A DNA stretch of 13,430 nucleotides from Larix sibirica (taxonomy: Eukaryota; Streptophyta; Pinopsida; Pinales; Pinaceae): the NCBI GenBank assembly GCA_004151065.3, contig NWUY0303929498.1:1-13430 (forward strand), given 5' to 3'. The notes beneath the pieces were generated by a model. That model saw nothing but the letters and a program-made list of their open reading frames with translations, did no database searches and had not been told where the DNA came from. Made by a program: the position numbers and the translations under genes. Below are positions 1 through 8,695 of this stretch, one piece after another (position 1 is the stretch's first letter; every line of letters begins with the position of its first letter).

Positions 1-114
1 CGTGGTCCAGCAAACAGGCTCAGGGGTTTCAGAATTAGCAAGTTGGTTGTTTTGGAAGATTGGTTGGGAGGAACGACGAACTTCAGATTGGATTCAGTTA
101 GTTCCTTTGGTTAG
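1..114 (+). pseudogene. Possible 3' end of an unidentified reading frame
   Basis: Frame 1 is open from the window edge to a TAG at 112-114 (37 codons). It reads RGPANRLRGF at the start and includes KLVVLEDWLGG. These 114 bases are clearly richer in G+C than the AT-rich DNA that follows, which is why a coding end is considered. A second frame (from 2) is also open through here but runs on into AT-rich DNA with a hydrophobic, low-complexity translation and looks accidental. No domain is recognised. It could be the tail of a retroelement polyprotein, a last exon, or chance. The start lies outside the window. Confidence 0.2.
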
Positions 115-155
115 GTTCTACTATTGTTTATTAGTATTCTGTATTTCATTCTTTA

Positions 156-375
156 TCTGTTCAAGTATTTACTGTGTACAATTTATGGTAATAATAAACT
201 ATATTTTATATTGTTTTTATATTCTGCTAATGATTCTATGGCTGAGATTTACATGCACTCCTATTCACTATATATTTATTACCTGTTGATATTTACTGTG
301 TAAAATTAGTATCTGATAATGAACTGTATTCCATATCCATTCCAATAGCTCTGCTTAGATTAAATTACATGCAAA
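156..375 (+). repeat. Diverged ~127 bp direct duplication (two copies)
   Basis: The segment from about 156 to 265 resembles the one from about 283 to 375. Both share TATTTACTGTGTA followed by AATTT or AATTA, then an AATAAACT/AATGAACT word, and end with a TTACATGCA word (255-ish and 367-ish). Similarity is patchy, with small gaps, and the region is AT-rich, so part of the match could be compositional. Confidence 0.35.
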
Positions 376-960
376 CATGTTTACTTCAGTTGTGCTATCT
401 ACATTCTGACATCATTGTTATATTTATGATTTTTATTATATTACTATAGAACCACATTTCTTTTATGTTATAAATCTCTATCAGTAAGATAGCAGAACCG
501 AACTAGAGTTGGGTTAATTACAAGCTACATAAATACTCATGTAAAGATAGAATTATTCTACAATATATTCTATTTAAATACATTACCAAGAAAACAGTAG
601 TGCTACTGCTAAGACGGGATATTAATATAAATAGTGTTGGTTTAATAACCAATCCAAACAATATAACTATAAATTATACAAAGGATATTGCATACACTTT
701 TAAACAGAGACACGATTTCATCTATGTCGGCGTCCATCATTTCTAAATAGAGTAGTATGACTCTTATTTACCCTTGATATATGATATTGTTACCATTACA
801 AGGGTTAAGAGCAAAGTCGCAAGGCACTGTTCGAATGGTTCTAGGGTAATCAAAATAGTGATAGAGTTGTAAGGATCAGATAGCAAAACTATGTTAACAA
901 ACACTGCACACTGTCGTAAGGCCACACAAGAAGAAATACGTAACATTTAAACTTAACACA

Positions 961-1325
961 GAGTCATGAGACTCAGTTCACTATTCTGTTGCTAGGTTAA
1001 AAATATGTTGAACTGTAATATTAAAGCCTTAAGACTGAGTATGAATTTATTATATGCATAAGGTTCATAACAGAGCCATGAGGCTCGTTCAAACAATAAA
1101 CCAAGATAAAAAACGTATTTATATAAGTTCATATGAATTCTATAAACAAGAAATCAAGCTAGATGGTTTTCATATAAATCGAAAAGAGATATGGAGGCCA
1201 AAAGGATTCTTATGATTATAAATTCATTCAAATAATAGAAGTAGGTAAACAATTCCAGAGTCAAAACGCACACATAGAGCCGAATGGCTATCATAACATT
1301 ACAGAGATTGAATGCCAAGAGGCTT
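961..1325. repeat. Cluster of short hairpins with similar loops
   Basis: Two 14-bp hairpins share arm length and loop: GAGTC-ATGA-GACTC at 961-974 and GAGCC-ATGA-GGCTC at 1073-1086. They differ by one base pair in the stem (T-A versus C-G), so pairing is kept. A weaker relative, AGCC-GAAT-GGCT, lies at 1278-1289, and GCC-AAGA-GGC lies at about 1314-1323. Spacings are about 112, 204 and 36 bp. Their role, if any, is unknown; they may be remnants of a dispersed repeat. Confidence 0.35.
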
Positions 1326-1365
1326 CATTTTTCTTTTAAAAGAATATTGTTCATATAACTATTAA

Positions 1366-2041
1366 CCATTGGGCCATCCCAGTTCCTTTATCTCTCTTGG
1401 GGGGGCTGCGACGGAAGTGTTAGCTATCGATGGTAGTGGTTCAACTGAGGAGTTTCATCCTGAAGATCCAATGGCGAGCAATCCACTTCCTTCCTAGATA
1501 TTTTTGTCCTTTGCTGATCAATTACAACTTATTTTCCTCGCTTTCTATAATTCTTTGTCGTTGGAGGAAACGTATTTTTTGAAAATGGTTAGGGACCGAG
1601 CACTTAAGTATAAGAATGGTGTTTTGGGGAAGTCTCTAGGTGTTGATGCTCTGATATTTCTCCCACTTTTCAAGATTATAAAGTTGCGTCAACTTTGTGT
1701 TTGGAGGAGGCTATGGGGACTGTTGGGGAGAACGCTAGTATTCTCCAATTGGTTCGAAGATGATTTATTGGGAACATGAACCCGTAGATTTTGTTGAACC
1801 CTCATCTTTGTTTCAGGAAGGGGTAGGACTAGATTTTGTGTTTGAGGTGAGGACTTCAGAGAAGGTGGGTTTGTTCGGTCTAGAAATTGGTGCATTGATC
1901 TATTCTCAAACGGTCTCCACATATTACCTATGTAAGGAACCAATACCAATATATTCCTCAAAGTCAGCATCAAGACTCAGTGGTGGTAGTTTTTCATCTT
2001 CAGGTTTCTCCAATGTGACTAGTAGGAAAAAAAAACCCTAA
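1366..2041 (+). pseudogene. LINE ORF1 relic (gag-like, RNA-binding position)
   Basis: Frame 1 is readable from about 1366 to 1779 with one stop, TAG at 1495-1497, which may be a former CAG. It includes MASNPLPS (ATG at 1471) and SFADQLQLIF. A frame change near 1750-1770 passes to frame 2, which continues with SSLFQEGVGLDFVFEV and ends in the basic tail TSRKKKP before TAA at 2039-2041. The identity rests mainly on position upstream of ORF2. In plant LINEs ORF1 encodes a nucleic-acid-binding protein, often with a CCHC zinc knuckle. None is visible here and the relic (~225 codons) is shorter than usual, so an internal part may be deleted. No intact start is obvious; the frame begins beside ATT-GGG-CCA, so the original ATG may be mutated. 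Confidence 0.55.
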
Positions 2042-2213
2042 GGAATAAATTTGGGGTGGTGTGTGGTGGACTTGCGGTGTTAAGTGCTACCCTGCCATAG
2101 AATCTGGTCTCCATCTCTGAATGTGCTTTGGATTGTTCCATTTCTCAATGTTGTGAGAATCTTAGTTTGTCTCAGGCCCTAGGAGAATCTAATCTCGTGG
2201 ACATCGGTTCTTA

Positions 2214-2870
2214 ATGAAGATTGTTTTCTTAAATATTATGGGGGTGGGGAGCAAGCCCAACTTTCTTGCTCTCAAGATATTTTTGAAGATGGAACAACTA
2301 AATGTAGTATTGTTTCAAGAAACGATGGTGGAAGGCATCAAGGCAAAGGATGTTTTTATGAGATTACGACCAAATTTGGATTATGCCACCATTGATGTGG
2401 TGGTTGGCTTATCGGGGGGTCTATTATCAGTGTGGAATCCAAATATCTCGCATTTCAGGCCCTATTGGATGTGTGTAGGGCTATTGCTAGAGGGTTTTAT
2501 AGAGATTTGGGTTCTAACATGAGGATTTTGAATATATATGGGCCATACTCAGAGCGGAAGAATTTTTGGCAAAAGGTTATTGATAGCAGCCTACTTCATG
2601 CTCCTGATCTTATTAGCGAACTAGTTTTGACAATTGTTCTTGGGGCCAAAACTTGTTGACTTTCATCCATCTCTAGTGGCTCCTACATGATGGTGGAATG
2701 GGAGGGCGAGTGTAGAGGGGGTTCCCAAACAACTTGACAAGTTCTTGATGGCCAAGGACTTTCTTTCCATGGTCGGCTAGTATTGTTCTTATATACATCA
2801 TTCTTCCATTTCAAATCATCATTCTTTATGTCTTCGGGTGGATGGGGCAATATCTAAGGTAAGATATCCT
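2214..2870 (+). other. ORF2 endonuclease segment (EEP/APE-like), inactive
   Basis: This matches the endonuclease/exonuclease/phosphatase fold that nicks target DNA in L1-type elements. Visible signatures in order: Asn in FLNIMG (2232-2234), the metal-binding Glu in LFQET (2319-2321), GLSGGLLSVWNP, NIYGPYSERKNFW after a frame change near 2490, QLDKFLMAKDFL at about 2730-2765, and the last motif SNHHSL at 2811-2828. In active enzymes this last motif is S-D-H; here the Asp is Asn (AAT at 2814-2816) while the His is kept. The middle GGD-x-N motif expected near 2640-2650 is not recognisable. A TAG interrupts the frame just before the final motif (about 2778). Confidence 0.8.
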
Positions 2871-3318
2871 TTTAAGTTCAATCATTCATGGATTGTTTTA
2901 CCAAAGTTTAAATAGATGATATGATATAAATGGAATTCCTTTTCATGAGTGGATGGCTTTTTGGTGATGGATATCCTATCCTATAAACTTAATGAGATCA
3001 TGAGGACTGTTATCTCTTGGGAAATCCGAAAGAATAAGGATATGAGGGAAGAACTAGAGTCAATATTGAAAATCATATCCACTCGGATTTGAGCAGAATC
3101 CATCACGGATTTTCTCGATTGTAGAGAGAGATTTATTATCGTTATTGGAGAGAAAAAAATCCGAGATTCTTCATATGGATGAGGCCCAGTGGAGGCTAAA
3201 AAAAAATTTGATTTGACTGCGGTAGGGGGACAAGAATACTTGCTTTTTCCATAAGTTTGATAATCAATGCAGGGTTATTAATTCAATTTGGGAGCTCTAC
3301 GATGATTAGGGTAATTAT

Positions 3319-4654
3319 GTGTCTAATCATAAATCCCTAGAAGTAGTTGTGGTAGCACATTTCAAGTCACGTTATCGTGATCCTAGTTTAAATCATATCG
3401 GATCCCAATTGAAAGTGATCAAGAATCTTCCCAGATTCTTTGCCGAGGAGGACATTAGGATGATTGGTGCTCCTATGACATTGGATGAGCTTGAACATAT
3501 TGTTAAGAAATTTTCCAAGGACAAAATTCCTGGCCCTGATGGCTGGTCAATGGAGTTTTTTTCTGCATTATTTTGACTTGGTTGGCATGGATATTCTCAT
3601 TATGGTCAAATAATCAAGAGTTGTAGGGAAGGTATCAACAGGTATGAATAAAAATTATATTGCTATGATCCCTAAATCGGCTACACATGTCTCCTTTCAT
3701 GTTTTTTGTCCTATCTCGTTGCGTAACTTAGCATATAAGATTATTTCAAAGACTATTGCTAATCATATTAAGCCATTTTTAGCATCGTCCATGTCATGTA
3801 CTCAGTTTGGGTTCCTAAATAATCATTTGATCTTTGATGCTATTGGGGTGGCCCAAGAAGCACTCCATTCTATTAAAGTTAAGAAGTTTCATGGAATTGT
3901 TTTGAAGTTGGATCTGGTCAAAGCATATGACCGGGTGAATTGGAATTTCCTTTGGCTGATTTTTTTTCAGATTGGTTTGAATGTGGAAATTGTTGAGTGG
4001 ATTATGGGATGTGTAACATCCACTTCCCTTGCGGTGATCATCAATGGAGCTCCTACAACTTTCTTCCCATGTCCCAGGGGCTTATGATAAGGTTGTCCAC
4101 TATCACCTTTATTATTTCTTTTGGTTATTGAAGGTTTGAGTAGGTCTATTGAGCATGCAAGACTGGAAGGAAGGATTAAGGGGATAAAAATTACTAGAAA
4201 TATCTATATTTCTCAATTTTTTGTGGATGATGTCCTCCTCTTTGGTGCTGGGATGGTGGAAGAATGGCAGGCATTTCAGGACTTATTGACTGTTTTTTGT
4301 GAAGCCAGTGGTATGGAGATAAGTACTCATAAATATTCTATGTTTTTTAATGAGTTATCGGAGGAGGTTCTTGATTCTATAAGCTCTTTGTTTCCGTATA
4401 GTTTGGTATCCATTGATGTGGAGTTCAAATACTTGGGGTTCTTTTTGAAACCTAACAATTAATATTATGCTGATTGGGTTTTACTACTCAGGAAAGTGGA
4501 AAAGGGAATTGTGAACTGGATGTTTAGATGGTTATCTATGGGAGGTCATTTGGTATTAATCAATTCAGCTCTCCAGAATTTACTGGCTAAAATACCCTAT
4601 AGTATTCTTAACAAGATCTGGCAAACCATATTTAGTTTTTTTATGGATAGGTAA
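3319..4654 (+). other. ORF2 reverse transcriptase segment, disrupted
   Basis: This is the non-LTR reverse transcriptase core. It begins with a linker containing SKDKIPGPDGWSMEFF (frame 1, to about 3570). Frame 2 follows with IAMIPKSA, CPISLRNLAYKIISKTIA, QFGFLNNHLIFDAIGVA, the motif A sequence KLDLVKAYDRVNW (about 3904-3942), INGAPTTFF, GCPLSPLLFLLVIEG and the motif C sequence FVDDVLLF with Asp codons at 4226-4231. The catalytic aspartates of motifs A and C survive. Breaks are a frame change at about 3570, a TAA near 3611, tandem TGA-TAA at 4085-4090 between RGL and GCPLSP, and TAA at 4460-4462. After the last stop the frame continues with NWMFRWLSMGGHLVLINSA, the thumb-like region, to TAA at 4652-4654, where the reading passes to frame 3 (NTKEGVHLVNWHRI). 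Confidence 0.88.
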
Positions 4655-5131
4655 TAACACGAAGGAAGGGGTTCACCTGGTAAATTGGCATAGGATATTA
4701 TTATCGAAGGAGGTGTGGGTTTGGGGTATTAGAAACATATTTTGGTTTTCTAAAGCATTGCCCTTGAAGAGCTTATGGAGCAGTCTATTTGGTCACGGAC
4801 TATGGTCTCAAACCATCCATGCCAAATAAATTGGAAGATCTTATGTAGTGGAATAGTTACGTAAATACCACTCATGGTACAAAACAACTTCGAACATCTA
4901 GAGAGAGCCCTGGAAATCATCCCTCTTCTTCATTCCTAGTCGGATTAGTAGGTTGGTAATGGTTGTCAAGTTAAGATTGGTGAGGATTCAATTGTCAAGT
5001 TTGAGAAAAGTTACAAACCTTCATACAAAATTATTTCACATCTTAAGCGATTTGGTTTTGATAGCCTCGCTTGCTTTAGGCGCCTGAAGTACCCATTATC
5101 CAATTCCAACTATTGGTTCAATGGGATTAAG
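4655..5131 (+). other. Strongly decayed ORF2 connector region
   Basis: The part between the RT thumb and the zinc-knuckle segment. Frame 3 still gives GVHLVNWHRILLSKEV and GIRNIF at 4650-4745, wording usual for the connector after RT in plant LINEs. From about 4750 to 5130 only scattered similarity can be followed and several stops and frame changes occur. No separate gene is seen here. Confidence 0.6.
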
Positions 5132-5510
5132 TTGGGCTTGACTAGGAACCTAGCTGTGGAATGTGATGGTTTTGTAAAGAAACTAGAGAATGGTGGTGTT
5201 AGACTTATGGAAAGTGAAGACAATTTGGTATGGATGTGGAACACGGTCTCACGGTTGGTCACTGTCTCCTCAGCCTATGATTCTATTGCATCCAATGTGG
5301 ATCATCCTATAGGAAAGTGGTGGTATCGATCTATTTGGAAATGTCCAGCTCCATTGAAGATTCAATTATTTTGTTGGTTAACTCTTGAATACAAAGTTCT
5401 AATGGGGGGGGATTTGCTGAAGAGAGGCTTCTATGGCTAATTTTACTGTGCTCTTTGTGGTCAAGGGAATGACTGAGTAAACCACCTATTTGTAGCTTCA
5501 TCATTCACTT
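5132..5510 (+). other. ORF2 zinc-knuckle (zf-RVT-like) segment
   Basis: Frame 2 is open for 102 codons (5132-5440) and includes SSAYDSIAS, WWYRSIWKCPAPLKIQLFCW and LLKRGFYG, matching the zinc-binding region found between RT and RNase H in plant LINEs. After a TAA at 5438-5440 the same frame gives the C-x-x-C pair (Cys codons at 5447-5449 and 5456-5458), then a TGA at 5474-5476 and the His of NHLF (5483-5485). The final Cys expected a few residues later is not seen (the reading is VASS), so the metal site is incomplete. A run of eight G at 5404-5411 sits within the open frame. Confidence 0.7.
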
Positions 5511-5647
5511 AGAATATCTGGAGAGAGGACTTGAGGTCCCTATCATGCAATCTTAGTTGGGGTTGTGTGTCATTTGAAAGAAAATTACATGATTGGTTTC
5601 GCATCGCAGGGCCCTTGAAATAGGTTCCCTTATTTTTTATTTGGTGA

Positions 5648-6259
5648 TTGTGGAAATCTCGGAATTCGATCATTTTCGAGGATGGCAAGTTGAATTTTTA
5701 TTTTATAACTTCCAAAATTATATCAGAGTTCCATGCTCACCAAATTACTTCTTCACCAGTTCCTGTCAAGACTCTTAGGTTCTGTGCTATGATTACAGGA
5801 TGTTCGGTGGGGCTCTTTGACCGTGTAGCCCAAAATGAGAGATTCATAGCAGTAATATTCATTCTCCTTGCTTATGACCACTATTATCAGTGTTGGATGG
5901 ATTGTGTCCAAGGGACAAATTCTTGGGCAAAATTAGTATTCCTTTTGGGTCACTTATTGTTTGCTACAAAGTTGGAGTTGGTGGCCTTACAGGTTTTTGG
6001 AGACTCAGGAGTCACTATTGATTAGATTAGTGGTCACACTCAATTACAATCTATCTCCTTAAGGGGATGGAAGCAAAGAATAATGGTGATGAAAAACAAC
6101 TTTCCCTTCATAACTTTTGAGCACATATTCAAAGAACTTAATGGCAGGGCCAACATACTATCAAAGAAAGCTTTGGGTGGCTAGGAGGGTCTTTTATTTT
6201 TTGAGGAATTTCGGGATCACTCTAAGGTGGCATATGGCCATCTTCATGCTTATGGTTGA
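5648..6259 (+). other. ORF2 RNase H segment with two catalytic residues lost
   Basis: Frame 2 carries a C-terminal RNase H domain of the type found in many plant LINEs; it would remove the RNA strand of the RNA-DNA hybrid. A lead-in LWKSRNSIIFEDGK precedes it. Of the four acidic catalytic positions, the first Asp is present in LFDRVAQ (5819-5821) and the third in FGDSGV (6002-6004). The second, expected Glu, is Lys (AAA at 5930-5932, in NSWAKL). The fourth, expected Asp, is Asn (AAC at 6152-6154, in RANILSKKALG). Both changes are G-to-A transitions. Stops in frame are TAG at about 6023 and 6182-6184. The frame then runs to TGA at 6257-6259, taken as the likely original end. Confidence 0.82.
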
Positions 6260-6543
6260 GAGTATCTCACCTATCGATGGGTTTTTGGTTATCTTATGTA
6301 ACTCGGCTACTTTGTTTAGTCTTTATGGCCTCATATGCATTTAGGAAGGCTTTTTGTATCATTGTAATTTTTATTTAGCAGCACTATTTTGTATTCAGAC
6401 ACTTGTATTATGTAAAAGAGATTGAGAACAACATTATGCTCTGACCACACTTTTTTTGCTTTTGTGATCTTTACTTTTATTCATGCCTTATGAATAACAG
6501 GTAAAGAGTTTTTTTCCTCTCTGAATAAAACAAAAAAACAAAC
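6260..6543 (+). other. LINE 3' untranslated tail with A-rich end
   Basis: Non-coding tail after ORF2. It is T-rich, holds a poly(A)-signal-like AATAAA at 6524-6529, and ends in an A-rich tract from 6527 to about 6543 that is taken as the eroded poly(A) end of the inserted copy. A downstream target-site duplication could not be matched with confidence to the sequence left of 1366. Confidence 0.6.
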
Positions 6544-7317
6544 TAAACTTTAAAAATATTCAAAGTTATTTTTTCATAAGTGACCATTTGAAAAGTTCAT
6601 ATTATTTCAAAACTCTAACATATATTAAATTCTAAAAAATTCTGTTAATAAATTTTTATTTTAAAAAATATATAATTTTCTTTTTAATTTAAACTAAATT
6701 TATATTCATCCTCTTTGTGGGAAATAAATGGGCGATGCATCTAACGAGAGGAGGTACATGAATAGGGTAACCTATGGGATTACTTTTTCAATAATGTGAA
6801 GCTTAGGAGAACTTGTTAAATTTATATTGATATTTAATAGAAGTTGAAAGGATATCAAAGACGTGACATAAATTATATGTAAAAATCCTAAAGAATGGTA
6901 GAATATTCATGATATAAATTTTGGCTATTAGAAAATATTCATAATAGAAAGCATTTTCTTAGTTAGATATAAATGTTTATGTTTTTTTGGCTACTACACT
7001 AATTAATGTTTCAAGTTTTGAAGGGAACACTTCGACTATTATTAAAGAATATAGTAAAAAGGTAGAGAACAATGTTATAGATTACGAGTGAAACATTGGT
7101 ATATGTCATTGATGGAGAATTTTAGATTAAAATTGGATTCACAAAAATCTATCAAAAAATAATTAGACGTAGTATTACAATAAAGGGATAGAAGTTGCGC
7201 TTGCATGTATTAGTTTTATAATGTGTAAACAAATTTGTATGTCAATGTATTTCAAGTGAATATATATATATATATCATAGTGGAAATAAAGTAAAGGAAA
7301 TTAAGCACGTTATATAT
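6544..7317. other. AT-rich spacer without a recognisable gene
   Basis: The first ~170 bases are extremely AT-rich (long runs of A and T up to about 6710). The rest is ordinary AT-rich sequence with stops in all frames. The only distinct items are the (TA)n tract at 7259-7275 and the start of the repeat array at 7318. Confidence 0.6.
7259..7275. repeat. (AT)n microsatellite
   Basis: An uninterrupted alternating A/T tract of about 8 dinucleotides in AT-rich spacer. Such tracts are common and are liable to change length. Confidence 0.8.
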
Positions 7318-7425
7318 CATCATGGCATTAAGAGCACAAAAGGTGGAAGTGTTTAGTTCTATCTTTTTCCCTCTTGGCATCCTAAGGTTGATTGAAGCAT
7401 TTCATGCCTCTTCGTGTGTTAATAA
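7318..7425 (-). repeat. Fold-back junction at the left end of array 1
   Basis: A forward partial B unit (GGCATTAAGAGCACAAAAGG, 7324-7343) runs directly into an inverted B unit (ATCTTTTTCCCTCTTGGC at about 7361-7378). This is followed by an inverted A unit (GAAGCATTTCATGCCTCTTCG near 7394-7414). The segment can fold on itself. Its reverse complement aligns over about 100 bases with 12440-12545, so the same junction occurs in both arrays in opposite orientation. Confidence 0.6.
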
Positions 7426-8140
7426 CCAGGGTTCAAGAAGAAGGTATTTAGACATGTGACATGATTCTCTTATAATTAAGGTGTTGAGAGGCATGGACGC
7501 TTCACTTATCATTGGAGCACCCAGAGATGTGAAGATATAAGTGGACTCCACTCACCATCCAGGCACTAAAATGTTCAAAATGATTCACTCATAAATTAGG
7601 GAACTGAGAGATTTGAAATTATTCACACATCACCAAGGAAGTAAGAGGCATGGAACACTTTATTAATCAACAGGGCACCAAATAGCATGAATTCTTCACT
7701 CATTAATAGTGCACTAACAGGAAAAAAGATAAAAACAAAAATGCATGATCATGGAACTAAGAAGCCTAAAACACTTCACTCAAAATTAGGGCACCAAGAG
7801 GTGTGAATGTTTAACTTATCACTAAGGCACCAAGGGGTAGAAAGATAAAAGTCAACTTCATTGATCATCAACATGCCATATTAAGGTACACAATGCCTCA
7901 CTTGTCATTAGGGCACCAAGAGGCATTAAACACTCTAGTTTGTATCAAGGCACAAAGAGTGTGGGAATGCTTCATCATAATCATGGCACCAAGAGACAAA
8001 AAGATAAAAGTGAACTTCACTCATAATCAAGGCACAAAGTGGTGTTGAATGCTTCATTCCTCGTTGAGGGATGAATAGGAGAGAATTCTTCACTCATCAT
8101 GATACTAGGGCCAAGGGAGAAGACGTTCAATGAAGAGGGC
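7318..8140 (+). repeat. Diverged minisatellite array 1, units A (~36 bp) and B (~46 bp)
   Basis: From about 7481 the sequence is a head-to-tail array. Unit A (about 36-37 bp) has the approximate consensus GGCACCAAGAGGCATGAA then TGCTTCACTCATCATCAA. Unit B (about 46 bp) has the same ends but an A-rich insert, AAAAAGATAAAAGTGAA. B units begin at about 7517, 7711, 7827 and 7986, giving spacings of 194, 116 and 159 bp, which correspond to one B plus four, two and three A units. Copies are heavily diverged, so the array is old. The left end (7318-7425) contains an orientation switch, listed separately. It is not CRISPR: units are directly adjacent with no unique spacers. Confidence 0.75.
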
Positions 8141-8227
8141 ACCATTAGATAACAAAATATTCCCAACAAAGATCACGGGTGAGGCACATTAAAGATGGAT
8201 AAGACCTTTTGAGGGACTTGTGCATGA
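8141..8227 (+). repeat. Diverged ~85 bp direct repeat, copy 1
   Basis: Begins ACCATTAGAT and includes GAGGCACATTAAAGATGGAT and CTTTTGAGGGACT. It aligns with 9787-9870 at roughly three quarters identity with only small gaps. It follows immediately on the end of array 1. Confidence 0.6.
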
Positions 8228-8695
8228 GTTCCCTTTGCATGGAAATTTCCCTTATAATCCCCATTGTAGGATGGTGTATGGGTTGTGTCATTTATCTAGA
8301 ATGATTCTGTTAGTAACATTCATGGTTGGATTATTACTATTTAAATAAGTAGATTAGACTAAGAATATGTGAAGTTGGTAGGATTAGAGGTGGAGTAAAG
8401 TAAGGGCTCTTATGAGTGGTCCTTGGTATCATAAAGAAATGTCTTGTAGATCCACTCATGTGAGTAATGAATCCTTCACAACATAAGGGTGTAAGGGTAG
8501 TTACATAAGAAAGTGGGGGATAAATCCCTTGCAAGAGCTATGAATGTGTAGAAGATGACCTATAGTTGGTTAAATTAGAATAGTGTGTTGATGTAAAATA
8601 CAATAAAAACTCTATTTCATTTAAAGCTTCATTTTGCATCCTCCACCGTGTGTGTTTTAATATCCCTTGATTCTAGGCTCAACCATGACTACATT
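8228..8695. other. Spacer without a recognisable gene
   Basis: No convincing coding sequence is seen. The 65-codon minus-strand frame at 8337-8534 has no recognisable motif and a low-complexity hydrophobic and proline-rich translation. No structured repeat was found. Confidence 0.5.

Larger units (their letters stand above)
115..1365. other. AT-rich spacer without a recognisable gene
   Basis: No frame on either strand carries a convincing protein; the longest, 60 codons on the minus strand at 764-946, has no recognisable motif. The stretch holds a diverged direct repeat near its left end and several short palindromic hairpins between 961 and 1325, listed separately. It ends where the ORF1 frame of the retrotransposon opens. 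Confidence 0.6.
2214..6259 (+). pseudogene. LINE ORF2 relic (endonuclease-RT-RNase H)
   Basis: ATG at 2214 starts MKIVFLNIMGVGS, the typical opening of a plant LINE ORF2, and the reading ends at TGA 6257-6259 after the RNase H segment. This span, ~1350 codons, matches the usual ORF2 length, so little has been deleted. The reading frame must change several times: frame 3 to 2 near 2490, back to 3 near 2650, to 1 by about 3180, to 2 at about 3570, to 3 near 4640, and back to 2 by 5132. Frame 2 is kept with stops from 3575 to 4654 and from 5132 to 6259. The protein would have nicked DNA and made cDNA at the target. Several catalytic residues are replaced (see the segment entries). The most decayed part is 4750-5130. 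Confidence 0.85.
1366..6543 (+). mobile_element. Decayed plant L1-type LINE retrotransposon
   Basis: About 5.2 kb with the full order of a plant L1-like non-LTR retrotransposon: an ORF1 relic, a ~170 bp gap, then ORF2 with endonuclease, reverse transcriptase, zinc-knuckle and RNase H segments, then a 3' untranslated tail with AATAAA at 6524-6529 and an A-rich end at 6527-6543. Such elements copy themselves by nicking the target and reverse-transcribing their RNA on the nicked end. The left end is set where the ORF1 frame opens; true 5' untranslated sequence may extend further left. Many stops and at least five frame changes make it incapable of making its own proteins. No confident target-site duplication is seen, so the exact ends are approximate. 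There are no LTRs and no integrase, which excludes Gypsy and Copia elements. Confidence 0.88.

Noticed and set aside
764-946. Minus-strand 60-codon frame
   Set aside because: No motif, unremarkable length for the composition, and no supporting context.
1689-1973. Minus-strand 94-codon frame
   Set aside because: Antisense shadow of the ORF1 relic, with no motif of its own.
6117-6344. 75-codon + frame from a TTG
   Set aside because: An alternative frame over the end of the RNase H segment; the frame 2 reading (FEHIFKELNGRAN) is the homologous one.
1320-6580. Target-site duplication around the LINE
   Set aside because: TTTAAAAGAATATT near 1335 and TTTAAAAATATTC near 6550 are vaguely alike, but the match is gapped, AT-rich and not placed exactly at both ends.
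7481-8140. CRISPR-like array of ~36-bp repeats
   Set aside because: Units are adjacent without unique spacers, are strongly diverged, and the window is plant nuclear DNA.
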